From the IMG/VR virus record IMGVR_UViG_3300037504_000674, positions 28,753 to 92,752 of that record: 64,000 bases of DNA. One strand, 5' to 3'. Made by a program: the position numbers and the translations under genes. Source of the stretch: a virus. Below the pieces are notes generated by a model. It ran no database searches. It had not been told where the DNA came from and worked only from the letters and a program-made list of their open reading frames with translations. Below, piece after piece: positions 6,797-15,259 of this stretch (position 1 is its first letter; each line of letters opens with the position of its first letter).

Positions 6797-8548
6797 ATGC
6801 CATATAAAAGAATAACAGAGCTACCAAAAGATATACAAGATAATCTACCAAAACGTGCCCAAGAGGTCTTCCTGAGCGCTCTCAACAACTCGATCGAGAA
6901 TGGCGACCTTGAAGAAACTGCATTCAAAAAGGCATGGGCTGCCGTCAAGCGCGGCTATGAGAAAAAGGGCGACGAGTGGGTGAAAATGCAAGACGAGACA
7001 ACTTTCCTAATCCCGTTTGGTGAAGAGGATGACGATGGGTATCGTTTATACTTCCCGATCGCAACAGTTTACCACCATGGGAGAAAGGTGGATTTCACGC
7101 ACGATCGTGCCAAGCAAATGGTTGCTAACTTCCGAAACGACGTACCTTCATATAAAAAACCAATCAGCGTACTACACGACGATAGCCATGGCATTTTCGG
7201 CTACATAGATGATATGAAGCTGTCCGACAAGGGAGTAATGTGGAGACCAAGCTGGCGAGACGGCAAATTCGATGAAGTAAAAGAAAAAGGCTATCGCTAT
7301 ATGTCGCCAGAGGTGTGGTTCGACGGTTATCAGGAAACATACACTGGTGACACATATGATAACGTTGCCCTTGCAGCAAGCATGGTAGCCAGGCCGCGAC
7401 TTGGAGCAAGTACGCTGGTGTTTTCTGACGATAGCGGATGGGGGAAGTACATGGAAGACGATGTTGTCAGAGGTGTGCTGAACAGGCTTGACACGATACG
7501 CGACCTGCTTGGCAGAGACAATATCAACGAAGACACAAAAAAAGAGGTCGTCGGGTTGCTAGAGTCAAGCATGGACGCAGTGAGAAAGATGATGAAATCT
7601 GACGATCTCGACGACGATCAGGGGTGGCTACGCTCGGTCATCACTGGGCTATTCAGGGACCTAGATAAGCTACGTGAGCAGCAAAAAGAGCGCTCGGAAA
7701 AATACGGGATTGCTACACAAGAAAACGGCCATCTCACCAAGCCGAAGGAATGGGAGGATGTCCCGGAATCTCAATGGGCAGACCCGGTCAACTGGAAATA
7801 TCCTGTTCATGATGAGAAGCGTGTGCGAGCGGCGGCGTCATATTTTGCACGCTACAAAGACGAATATGACCCAGAGTCTCGTGAAGTAGTAGCTGAAAGA
7901 ATTCGTAAGGCGAAGGAAAAATTTGGAGTAGGTCAGGAGGAAGATATGTCGGAAAACGTAGTGCAGGAGGATACTGTAAAGCGTGGCCTCGCAGCTTTTT
8001 TTGCGCAATTCAGCAATAATGACGAAGAAGGGGAGACGGAGGAGCAAGACTTTTCTGAGGAATTGCAAGAGAAAAATGCTCAGATCGCCAAGATGCAAGA
8101 AGAGCAGGAAGAACTCGAAGCGAGGTTAAGGAAGTTCGAGGAGGCCAAGAAGGAAGCGGAGCGCATGGCATTCGAGGAGCGTCAAGCCAAGCGGCGCATG
8201 GAGTTCGCAGATCAGGTAAAGCAGCTTGCGGGCGTGCAAGAGGATTTTGCAGATCATCTAATGTGGCTTGAGGACGCAGATGACACTGATGACCAGGGGC
8301 ACTACAGTGCAATTCTTGACGCTATCAAGGCACTGGGCAACCAGCAGGAAAACGCGAACCTATTCTCGGAGGCTGGCAGCGATGTAAGTGGCACTATGTC
8401 CGCAGAGGACAAGTTCCAGGCCGTCGTAGACGAGAAGGTTGAACAGGGAATGGATTACGGGGAAGCTGTAACAGCGGCGGCCCGCGAGAACCCAGAACTC
8501 TACAGAAAGTATGACGCGGCTGTAACTCAGACCGCAAGTGAGGAATAA
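6797..8548 (+). CDS. ChaB-domain / Mu-I-type head protease / scaffold fusion
   Basis: A 583-aa multidomain head-assembly protein. Residues 1-62 form a ChaB-like domain (ITELPKDIQDNLP...AAVKRGYEKKGDEW). Residues about 70-215 match Mu gpI-type head proteases, including ISVLHDDSHGIFGYI and YRYMSPEVW. Residues about 305-380 are a small domain also seen near phage proteases (HLTKPKEWEDVPESQWADP). The C-terminal 200 residues are acidic, with a long coiled coil, as in scaffolds. It likely shapes and then cleaves the prohead interior. See the nested start at 7946. Confidence 0.8.
   Translation: MPYKRITELPKDIQDNLPKRAQEVFLSALNNSIENGDLEETAFKKAWAAVKRGYEKKGDEWVKMQDETTFLIPFGEEDDDGYRLYFPIATVYHHGRKVDFTHDRAKQMVANFRNDVPSYKKPISVLHDDSHGIFGYIDDMKLSDKGVMWRPSWRDGKFDEVKEKGYRYMSPEVWFDGYQETYTGDTYDNVALAASMVARPRLGASTLVFSDDSGWGKYMEDDVVRGVLNRLDTIRDLLGRDNINEDTKKEVVGLLESSMDAVRKMMKSDDLDDDQGWLRSVITGLFRDLDKLREQQKERSEKYGIATQENGHLTKPKEWEDVPESQWADPVNWKYPVHDEKRVRAAASYFARYKDEYDPESREVVAERIRKAKEKFGVGQEEDMSENVVQEDTVKRGLAAFFAQFSNNDEEGETEEQDFSEELQEKNAQIAKMQEEQEELEARLRKFEEAKKEAERMAFEERQAKRRMEFADQVKQLAGVQEDFADHLMWLEDADDTDDQGHYSAILDAIKALGNQQENANLFSEAGSDVSGTMSAEDKFQAVVDEKVEQGMDYGEAVTAAARENPELYRKYDAAVTQTASEE
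7946..8548 (+). CDS. Nested in-frame scaffold protein
   Basis: An ATG at 7946, in frame with the protease gene, lies five bases after AGGAGG, a stronger ribosome site than many real starts here. It would give a 200-aa protein (MSENVVQED...) made only of the acidic, coiled-coil scaffold part. Lambda C/Nu3 and Mu I/Z use the same arrangement. Existence of the short product is inferred. Confidence 0.6.
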   Translation: MSENVVQEDTVKRGLAAFFAQFSNNDEEGETEEQDFSEELQEKNAQIAKMQEEQEELEARLRKFEEAKKEAERMAFEERQAKRRMEFADQVKQLAGVQEDFADHLMWLEDADDTDDQGHYSAILDAIKALGNQQENANLFSEAGSDVSGTMSAEDKFQAVVDEKVEQGMDYGEAVTAAARENPELYRKYDAAVTQTASEE

Positions 8549-8550
8549 CA

Positions 8551-8937
8551 ATGGCTAAGCAATACGAGGGATTTGACGTACCATTCACAGCCAAGGATGA
8601 TATGAGCAGCAAGCAATACTACTTCGTCCAAGTGGACGGCACCACAGATGATCAAGTAGACGTTTGCTCTGCCATCACAGACGTTATCCTTGGTATCACG
8701 CAAACTACCGGGACAACCGGCGCTGGCGTATCCGTTCGCGTCACTGGCCACAGCCAGCTTACGATGGGCGAGTCAGTGAATGCGGGTAGCTTGATCGGCA
8801 CTGACACTTCTGGTCGCGGCGTTGCGATAACGGCGGGATCGGACACTACTCAGTACGTGGCTGCACGCTGTGTAAAGGGCGCGGACACCAACGAGTTGGG
8901 CGAAGTTGTGCTAACACTCGGCGGGCGCGCCGCTTAA
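8551..8937 (+). CDS. Capsid decoration/cement protein (DUF2190-like)
   Basis: 128 aa, beta-rich and glycine-rich, with a pattern typical of DUF2190-type capsid cement proteins: an early YYFVQVDG strand, LGITQTTG, and a late VGxx-like VVLTLGGRA strand. It lies between scaffold and major capsid genes, the classic place for a decoration protein that stabilises the expanded shell. Confidence 0.75.
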   Translation: MAKQYEGFDVPFTAKDDMSSKQYYFVQVDGTTDDQVDVCSAITDVILGITQTTGTTGAGVSVRVTGHSQLTMGESVNAGSLIGTDTSGRGVAITAGSDTTQYVAARCVKGADTNELGEVVLTLGGRAA

Positions 8938-8952
8938 TGAGGAGAGATAAAC

Positions 8953-9921
8953 ATGCCTAAGATTTTACCTAGCGCAAGAGACGTACATGTCAACAAGATG
9001 CTCACCAACGTATTGGTGGGCTACACCAACCAAGAATTCATCGCCGACGATATCTTCCCCGTCGTAATCGTCAATAAGCAGGCGGATGTCGTTCCTGCGG
9101 TGAAACAGAGCCACTTTTTCCGCAACGAAGCCGGCACGCCTCTTGGTGAGTCGGACACAGCGGCTGACGTTGGTTACGATGTTGATACCAGCGACACGTA
9201 TCACTGCCTACGCTACGGTACGCGCCACTTTATCAGCGACGACCGCCGCATCAACGAAGACAGCCCGTTTGACAGCGACCGCGACGCAACGATGCTGGTC
9301 ACCAACCAACTACGCCTACAACGCGAGGCGAGTTTTACATCCGACTTCTGGGCAACCAGCAAGTGGACAACGGACGTAACCGGCGGAACAACCGTGGACC
9401 AGTGGAGCGACTACGGAAGCTCGGCACCAATAGAGAATGTGCGCACGTATAAGCGCACCGTGCGCCGGCTCATTGGGCGCGATCCAAACCGCATGGTTCT
9501 GGGCGACTTGACATACGATCGGCTGGTAGACCACCCGGATGTACTTGAGCGCATTGCTGTAACGACAACCGGCATCGCCAACGAGGACTTGCTTGGCGCG
9601 CTGTTCGGTCTGGACATGCTGCTGGTCGGACGCACGATTTACACAACGGACGCCGAGGGTACATCAGAGTCTTCGGTTTCATACTCGGCTCACTGGGATG
9701 ACGACGCACTGCTGTACTACGCACCATCACAGCCATCATTGTGGACGCCGAGTGCGGGGTACACATTTGTATGGAATGTTGGTATGGGCAACAACATGGA
9801 GTGGGTCCGCAAGTACCGCCAAGAAGAGAAGCTCGGAGAGTACATCGAGGTTCGCTCGTACTACGACCAGAAGCAAATTGACGCCGACGCCGGGGTTTTC
9901 TTCTCGGATATCGTAGACTAG
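8953..9921 (+). CDS. Major capsid protein
   Basis: A 322-aa HK97-fold candidate. It opens LPSARDVHVNKMLTNV and contains FIADDIFPVV and the C-terminal segment GEYIEVRSYYDQ, features of the major capsid proteins that accompany DUF2190 decoration proteins. Length, a good ribosome site (GGAGAG) and position after scaffold and decoration genes all agree. It is expected to be the most abundant virion protein. Confidence 0.85.
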   Translation: MPKILPSARDVHVNKMLTNVLVGYTNQEFIADDIFPVVIVNKQADVVPAVKQSHFFRNEAGTPLGESDTAADVGYDVDTSDTYHCLRYGTRHFISDDRRINEDSPFDSDRDATMLVTNQLRLQREASFTSDFWATSKWTTDVTGGTTVDQWSDYGSSAPIENVRTYKRTVRRLIGRDPNRMVLGDLTYDRLVDHPDVLERIAVTTTGIANEDLLGALFGLDMLLVGRTIYTTDAEGTSESSVSYSAHWDDDALLYYAPSQPSLWTPSAGYTFVWNVGMGNNMEWVRKYRQEEKLGEYIEVRSYYDQKQIDADAGVFFSDIVD

Positions 9922-9929
9922 GGGATATC

Positions 9930-10205
9930 ATGGGAGCACACACCGGGAAATACGTAGTTGCCAGAAAGAGCTTTGGATATGCTGGCAGACACCGGGATAT
10001 CGGTGAGGTGTTTAAGCTGAAAGGGATGCGCAACGACGACAAGATATGGGGCCTCGAAGTGAGCGGAAAGCCAAAGATGGCTCGTTATACGAGGCCGTTC
10101 AGAAAGGACCCCGGAGGATTGCCGAGGTGCGCCGAGTGCGGTGCATTCTTTATTAACCACACTGCCCTTTCGGCACATGGTAACAAAAGACACCAAGGAG
10201 ATTAA
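9930..10205 (+). CDS. Small basic protein with C2H2 zinc finger
   Basis: 91 aa. The C-terminus carries CAECGAFF followed by a HGNKRH ending, a C-x2-C-x12-H-x4-H arrangement close to the classical C2H2 finger. The N-terminal 60 residues are basic and beta-rich. It lies directly after the major capsid gene, where head-completion proteins are usual, so it may bind the DNA end or portal rather than act as a transcription factor. The role is inferred. Confidence 0.65.
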   Translation: MGAHTGKYVVARKSFGYAGRHRDIGEVFKLKGMRNDDKIWGLEVSGKPKMARYTRPFRKDPGGLPRCAECGAFFINHTALSAHGNKRHQGD

Positions 10206-10207
10206 GC

Positions 10208-10618
10208 ATGCCAAAGAAACAAAAAGGCAGAGTATGGCAGACGGGTGTCGTGTCTCCGGGGCCTACTTCTTCTTATCAACTCAACGTATCAAAGGCAACG
10301 CTAGATTACGGCGATACAACTTCAACCGATCTGTTCGTCATTCCCGCTAACGCAAACATAGCGCTGATTAACACAGACGTTGTGACGGCATTTAATGATA
10401 GCGGAACTGACGTAGTATACATCGGCAAAAGTGGGGCGACCACGCACTTCGTAAGCGCGCTGTCCGTAACAGCTACCGGCCAAACAGTCACCGGGTACTC
10501 AAATCTCGGAGACGTTGGGAGTTCTGATATTACGGTAGTCGGTCGCTACATCGGGCAAAACAGCGATGCCACAGCAGGCTCAGCAGACGTGTACATTCAA
10601 TGGTACCAAGATAAATAG
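10208..10618 (+). CDS. Beta-rich structural protein, probable head fibre or decoration
   Basis: 136 aa, rich in Ser, Thr, Val and Gly, with a low-charge beta-sandwich pattern and a positively charged start (MPKKQKGR). It follows the zinc-finger gene by two bases and is the last gene before a terminator. A virion surface role is inferred from composition and place. Confidence 0.55.
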   Translation: MPKKQKGRVWQTGVVSPGPTSSYQLNVSKATLDYGDTTSTDLFVIPANANIALINTDVVTAFNDSGTDVVYIGKSGATTHFVSALSVTATGQTVTGYSNLGDVGSSDITVVGRYIGQNSDATAGSADVYIQWYQDK

Positions 10619-10640
10619 CACTTAGCGTGCACAAAGATTA

Positions 10641-10674
10641 AACCCCCTGACCCCGCTAGGGAGCGGGGGGTTTT
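10641..10674 (+). terminator. Rho-independent terminator after head genes
   Basis: AACCCCC pairs with GGGGGTT around a GC-rich loop, followed by TTTT. It ends the head-protein unit before the first glycosyltransferase gene. Confidence 0.8.
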
Positions 10675-10710
10675 CTCAACCTATAGGAATATCAGCCCAC
10701 AGGAGAGAAT

Positions 10711-11415
10711 ATGTCTGACATTATGCTTGCCACATGCCGCGAGAGAATTGCGTATTGGGAACACGTGGACTCAGTCAATTTGGCTCGCAGCTACCTAGCG
10801 CAGCATGGGCATCGCGTTGGTCAAGCGTACACCAGCCCAACTTACATACGCCAGGGCCGCCAGGATTTAGCAGAGGCGTTCCTTGCGTCGGACGCGGAGT
10901 ACATTTGCTACATCGACTCTGACAATGTGTTGCACCCCGCCACGGTTTACCGACTACTTCAGAATGATCTACCAATTGTCAGCGCGCTCTACTTTAAGCG
11001 CAAGGGCGGGCCAGAAGCAGTAGCATTTAACTGGGCAGACGACAATAGAGTAGCAACATATTCTGAGTCGAAGGCGATCAGTGAATGGCTAATTGAGCAC
11101 GATGTGCAGCCGAGCACCCAAGAGCGCTGCCTTGAGTTAGACAATAGCTTGATGAAAGTTGACGTTGTCGGGTTTGGGTGCTGCCTAATCCGCAGGGATG
11201 TCATGGAGGCGCTATCAGATTCTCACAAAGATTTATTTGGCAATCACACGCATAACATCGGAGAGGATGTTTATTTTTGCAGAATAGCACAAGATGCAGG
11301 CTTCCCGATATACGTTGATCTGAATTTGCATATTGGTCATATAAAGCACTACTCAGTCTCAAGCGCGGATTTCCTGCATGTTAAGGAGTGGATTTTGGAT
11401 AATGAGCAATCGTAG
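10711..11415 (+). CDS. Glycosyltransferase, GT-A fold
   Basis: 234 aa. CYIDSDNVLHP at about residues 69-79 supplies the DxD motif that binds metal and nucleotide-sugar. The later ALYFKRKG and GEDVYFCRIAQDAG segments match the acceptor side of GT2-like enzymes. It is the first of four glycosyltransferases between head and tail genes. It probably decorates a virion protein or the host surface; the sugar and acceptor are unknown. Confidence 0.8.
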   Translation: MSDIMLATCRERIAYWEHVDSVNLARSYLAQHGHRVGQAYTSPTYIRQGRQDLAEAFLASDAEYICYIDSDNVLHPATVYRLLQNDLPIVSALYFKRKGGPEAVAFNWADDNRVATYSESKAISEWLIEHDVQPSTQERCLELDNSLMKVDVVGFGCCLIRRDVMEALSDSHKDLFGNHTHNIGEDVYFCRIAQDAGFPIYVDLNLHIGHIKHYSVSSADFLHVKEWILDNEQS

Positions 11416-11746
11416 AGTATCTGGGAAAATATCTAATATCACAACTGGAACAGTGAATTCATCTGGCGACAATGTAATACTGCCAGCGCCAGGGTCAGGA
11501 TCGCGCTACGTGATTCGATCCTTCGTAATTCAAGACGAATCGGCCACCCCGGCTGTGCTGAGGTTAGTAGATGGGTCCAACGGTAAAGGGTGGCGGTACC
11601 TAGCGCAAAACCAGGGCGATCATTTGGCAATGACATTTAGCCCAGACTCGGAATGGATAATCACAGATAACGCTCAAGTGAAGCTAAATCTATCAACTTC
11701 CGAATCCTGCGGTTACACACTGCACTATTACGAAGAGCTCACCTAA
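11402..11746 (+). CDS. Small beta-sandwich structural protein
   Basis: 114 aa, starting MSNRRVSGK and overlapping the glycosyltransferase stop by 14 bases. It is beta-rich with no catalytic motif. Its composition resembles the head-surface protein at 10208. An in-frame ATG at 11378 gives a longer alternative, but that start lies upstream of the AAGGAG. Virion decoration is likely but unproven. Confidence 0.5.
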   Translation: MSNRRVSGKISNITTGTVNSSGDNVILPAPGSGSRYVIRSFVIQDESATPAVLRLVDGSNGKGWRYLAQNQGDHLAMTFSPDSEWIITDNAQVKLNLSTSESCGYTLHYYEELT

Positions 11747-12762
11747 TGCTATTAACGCAATACGATGATCAGAACACCACAATAACGCTTACTAGCTCCG
11801 GCGCTGACCAGCAATTAGCGCAGGGATTCCAATTCAAGCGCGACGCTAATATAGGCCGCGTGTATCTGCATTTGTCAGTTACCGGCACTCCCGGCGGGTA
11901 CTTACAAATAGAAATACAATCAGATGATAGCGGAGTCCCGTCGGGCACAGCAATCGACGCGGGGGCATCAGAGCCTATACTGGTCAGCGAGGCAGAATCG
12001 GGCACCCTAAACGCCTTTCACTTTGACCTAGACGACCGCCCCGCCGGGAGTGCTAATACGCAATACCATATTGTCCTAAAATCTGGCGCGGGTTACACCC
12101 AGGACGCCAGTAATTACGTTGCGATTGGTGGCGATCAAACCACACCTCACTACACACGCGGCGCCGGTAGCACTTACGACGGAGCAGACTGGACCACCAT
12201 AGCCACCGACACCGATTTCACATTTTCTATGTACAGCGGCACTAACCGTGAAGTGTACTCAGTTATCCGCGAGGTAGAAGCGCTCACCAGGCACCTAACA
12301 AATGCCGGGAAGTATGACTCAACAACTGTTCCCACATCGGCCAACGTCATGGACTTCGAAGAATCTGTGTCAGCCATGATAGACGGATGGTTAAAGGGCG
12401 CCGGAGTGCAGACCCCAATCACATCTTCGGATTCGCAAAAAATTCTCCGCAATTACGCAAACTACTGCGTGGCGCTGAATTGCGAAATGACGCAGCGAAC
12501 GGCTGGCTTCAGGTCTCAGGAAAGCGATACCAGAGCAGCCGCGTTTAGAAATATGTGCTATGACCTCAAGAGAGATACTGAAAAAAATGGCCCGATAACC
12601 AAGACCATCAAGGGGTCCGATCCAAGCTCGTCGGCTGGCTTAACGTGCGGCATGATAGATGTAACCGAACGAGAAAACCGCCAAGACGACGACACTATTA
12701 TTCAGCCTAGATTCGAGGTTGGGATGTTCGACAACTTAGGAGAAAGCCTCAAAGATGACTAA
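11746..12762 (+). CDS. Fusion of carbohydrate-binding-like domain and head-tail connector
   Basis: 338 aa in two parts. Residues about 1-165 look like a jelly-roll surface or carbohydrate-binding domain (QGFQFKRDANIGRVYLHLSV, YHIVLKSG). Residues about 170-290 are helical and connector-like. The ATG overlaps the upstream TAA. Its place before the gp10-like gene suits a head-tail adaptor. A surface domain on a connector is unusual and might bind glycans at the neck. Confidence 0.5.
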   Translation: MLLTQYDDQNTTITLTSSGADQQLAQGFQFKRDANIGRVYLHLSVTGTPGGYLQIEIQSDDSGVPSGTAIDAGASEPILVSEAESGTLNAFHFDLDDRPAGSANTQYHIVLKSGAGYTQDASNYVAIGGDQTTPHYTRGAGSTYDGADWTTIATDTDFTFSMYSGTNREVYSVIREVEALTRHLTNAGKYDSTTVPTSANVMDFEESVSAMIDGWLKGAGVQTPITSSDSQKILRNYANYCVALNCEMTQRTAGFRSQESDTRAAAFRNMCYDLKRDTEKNGPITKTIKGSDPSSSAGLTCGMIDVTERENRQDDDTIIQPRFEVGMFDNLGESLKDD

Positions 12763-13306
12763 GCTAAAATACAAGCTACGCATCAACAAAAACTCCGTGT
12801 TCGGCAATAAGGTGTACAACACAATTGTCGCCATGGAGCAGGGGATGAACGAGCTAGGCAAGAAGATGGTTGCCACAGAGCGCAAGATACTAAACAGAAT
12901 CCGCTATCGCGGCGACTTGCAGAAATCCGTGGGGCACAAAACATCGACAGGGCTTGCGGTAGGCAAGAGTGCAGTCAGGACGGTTATGCGGCTTGAGGTT
13001 GGGCCAAACGTGCCGTCGGGGAGCGAGCCGGAGGGTAAGATATGGGGTGTGTGGAAAGGTGCGCGCGCCAGATGGGTCCCTCTACACAGACTTGAGGGAT
13101 GGTTGGCAGTCAAGGGGCCAAGAGTTACAGCGAAATGGCTACAAAAAAGAATCGCCGGTGTAGTACCTGGGTACCAGGGAGGCACCAGCTTATATCAGCC
13201 AAACAAAGAATTCCCATTCCCGGAGGAAACATTGTGGATGTCAGCTGGCGATATGTACGCAACATCACATGAGCTGGCTAAGGATATATCCGCGATAATC
13301 AAATAA
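12755..13306 (+). CDS. Head-tail joining / minor tail protein (HK97 gp10-like)
   Basis: 183 aa, basic, with an N-terminal helix and a GKSAVRTVMRLEVGP strand typical of the gp10-like neck family. Order in the operon (connector, this gene, tail terminator) supports the call. It overlaps its upstream neighbour by eight bases. Confidence 0.55.
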   Translation: MTKLKYKLRINKNSVFGNKVYNTIVAMEQGMNELGKKMVATERKILNRIRYRGDLQKSVGHKTSTGLAVGKSAVRTVMRLEVGPNVPSGSEPEGKIWGVWKGARARWVPLHRLEGWLAVKGPRVTAKWLQKRIAGVVPGYQGGTSLYQPNKEFPFPEETLWMSAGDMYATSHELAKDISAIIK

Positions 13307-13764
13307 TGCCATACACTGAAGACGATCTGATGGATGAGCTGCTTACAATCATAAAAACATCCGACAACTACAATGATGACAATTCGTCAATCCAAGATTT
13401 CAAAATACTTGACCGTGGTATCACCCGCGCCGTAATACTGGAGGAGGGTACATTCAGAAGCGAGCGCGATGATACTGTGGTGTACATGAACGCTGGCTCA
13501 AATACCAGTTACAATTTCGGGCTAAGCGTATGCCGGAAATACGGCGACGATTCAGATACACACGAGAACTTGAGGTCGGATGTCAGGGTAATACGCGAGC
13601 TAGTTGATAGCTACAACACCCTCAACGGGAAAGCGCAAAGCTGCAAAGTGGTACGCGGCGACAGCCCAGAATATCTATTTAGGGAAGATGGTACGGGGCC
13701 GTACTTCGCGCGAAGGGTATTAACGGTCGCCATATCAGTTTTGGAGAATAGGGAGATTGCTTGA
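13306..13764 (+). CDS. Probable tail terminator / tail completion protein
   Basis: 152 aa with an alpha/beta layout: an N-terminal helix (DDLMDELLTII), central strands and a terminal strand. This fits tail-terminator proteins that cap the tube and join it to the head. The ATG directly abuts the upstream TAA. Identified mostly by order and size. Confidence 0.5.
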   Translation: MPYTEDDLMDELLTIIKTSDNYNDDNSSIQDFKILDRGITRAVILEEGTFRSERDDTVVYMNAGSNTSYNFGLSVCRKYGDDSDTHENLRSDVRVIRELVDSYNTLNGKAQSCKVVRGDSPEYLFREDGTGPYFARRVLTVAISVLENREIA

Positions 13765-14018
13765 TGGTAGGCGTAGCTGCGCTCTCAATATGCTTAGTTA
13801 TCATGGCTATGCCGATCCTTAGGAATGAATTTTATGCATGGTTGGTCATGCTGATTATTATCAACGCGGCAGTTTTGGCACTCGATATAGATTTCATCCT
13901 GTTGATTAGCTGGCTATTATCTATTACAAAGCTCTTCTTGTGTCATCGGCGAGTAGCACTCTCAAACAGTCAATACGAGCAATATATTAGAGTTAAGGTC
14001 GGTCTTGAAAATGGATAA
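13764..14018 (+). CDS. Membrane protein, 84 aa
   Basis: Begins at an ATG overlapping the upstream TGA. The first 60 residues are almost entirely hydrophobic (two or three spans, with I, L, V and A runs). The last 20 are polar. It lies between the tail terminator and a coiled-coil gene. Function is unknown. Confidence 0.55.
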   Translation: MVGVAALSICLVIMAMPILRNEFYAWLVMLIIINAAVLALDIDFILLISWLLSITKLFLCHRRVALSNSQYEQYIRVKVGLENG

Positions 14019-14595
14019 AAACATAGAGTTATTCGAGAAAGTTCTTCATGAAACACGCGAGCAAGCAAAACTGGAATCCGCCCGAATCTCTCTTGAGGAA
14101 CGCAGGGTTAATCATGAGGAAAAGAGATTGGCGATTGAGGAAAGAAACCATGCCCTGCTTAGCAAAATAAGCCACGATGTTGAATTGCTACTAGAGCTAT
14201 ATCACAATGATTTAGAACCGCAGATTACGACTGCATGCGGTAGAACGGATATATTGGTTGAATTTATGAGGGTTCTCACGAATCGACTCTCAAACATTGG
14301 CGACCAAGAGGCTGACAGACTAGAGAGGCTACTGAGGGATTTGGCAGGTATGGAAGTAAATGTGCATGGTGGTACAATTAGAGATATCATCGAAACGCAA
14401 AATAACTACGAAACACAGATTCATAGCATAGAAAAAGCCATAGAGAATGGTGACCCGGAAGCCGCCGAGTCGTTATTGAACACATTGCCCAAAGATGCAA
14501 TTGATGTAGCCGTCGCGTCAATCGCTGGTCCGCTCAATGCCGCAAAGATGATTGCCAAGAAAGTAGGAGATAAAATCGTTGTACGTAGAAAATAA
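14011..14595 (+). CDS. Coiled-coil protein of unknown function
   Basis: 194 aa. Residues about 5-55 form a charged coiled coil rich in E, R and K (LEERRVNHEEKRLAIEE). The rest is helical. It overlaps the membrane-protein gene by eight bases and the next glycosyltransferase by 17, so the three are probably co-translated. It might form a complex with the membrane protein; inference only. Confidence 0.55.
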   Translation: MDKNIELFEKVLHETREQAKLESARISLEERRVNHEEKRLAIEERNHALLSKISHDVELLLELYHNDLEPQITTACGRTDILVEFMRVLTNRLSNIGDQEADRLERLLRDLAGMEVNVHGGTIRDIIETQNNYETQIHSIEKAIENGDPEAAESLLNTLPKDAIDVAVASIAGPLNAAKMIAKKVGDKIVVRRK

Positions 14596-15259
14596 CCACT
14601 GCGTAGTAATACCGGCATACAATGAAGAGAGCAGAATTGGCAACCTAATCGACAGAGTGTCTTTTTTGCCTGTTGTGTCAGTAGTAGATGGTAACGACGG
14701 GACGGCAAATATCGCCCGATCCCTTGGGGCAACTGTTTTAGAGAGCGACCACAAACGCGGATACGGCAAGGCTATGATCCATGGGCTCGTTTACGCATAC
14801 ACTCATGGGTATAACTTCGCTACCGTTATGGATGTGGGTACATGCGACCCAAGCGATCTCATTCACCCAGAGATGTTCTTCTATGATGTATTCCTCAGAG
14901 AGAGAAAACCAAGCAGAATTGGCTTGCGCGAAGTGATTAGTAAAATATCTGCGATTTGCTTTTCATGCGCTATGTGGTATAATGTAAGTGACTGTACATT
15001 CGGCTACCGAACGTACAATTTGCTTAGCATAACCCCGCTCATCAAGCACATTCAAACAAATGGGCACAGCACGAACATGGAACTACTGGGGTTATGTATT
15101 AAGCACGGCTTGGCAATTGGCAAGACAAAGGTGCCGTATTACAACCCAGGCGCTGACACCCAATTGAAAGCTGCCGATTTTGTTGATGCTCTGCGTACAC
15201 TCAATAGACTGAGGAGTTACGAAATTGAAACCTTCAATTGTAGACGTAGTTGTCGATAG
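14579..15259 (+). CDS. Glycosyltransferase family 2, polyprenyl-phosphate-sugar type
   Basis: 226 aa. VIPAYNEESRI at the start is the GT2 signature, followed by VVDGNDGTANIA (nucleotide site) and ATVMDVGTCDP in place of a standard DxD. It resembles dolichol-phosphate-mannose synthases, which load sugars onto a lipid carrier. A hydrophobic stretch (ISAICFSCAMW) may touch the membrane. The start is a TTG overlapping the upstream gene. It could supply the lipid-linked donor for the neighbouring transferases. Confidence 0.75.
   Translation: MYVENNHCVVIPAYNEESRIGNLIDRVSFLPVVSVVDGNDGTANIARSLGATVLESDHKRGYGKAMIHGLVYAYTHGYNFATVMDVGTCDPSDLIHPEMFFYDVFLRERKPSRIGLREVISKISAICFSCAMWYNVSDCTFGYRTYNLLSITPLIKHIQTNGHSTNMELLGLCIKHGLAIGKTKVPYYNPGADTQLKAADFVDALRTLNRLRSYEIETFNCRRSCR

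Noticed and set aside
14956-14983. TTGCTT, 16-bp spacer ending in TGG, TATAAT inside a glycosyltransferase gene
   Set aside because: Spacing fits the 16-bp promoter class, but the -35 box matches only partly and the codons explain the sequence; left undecided rather than called.
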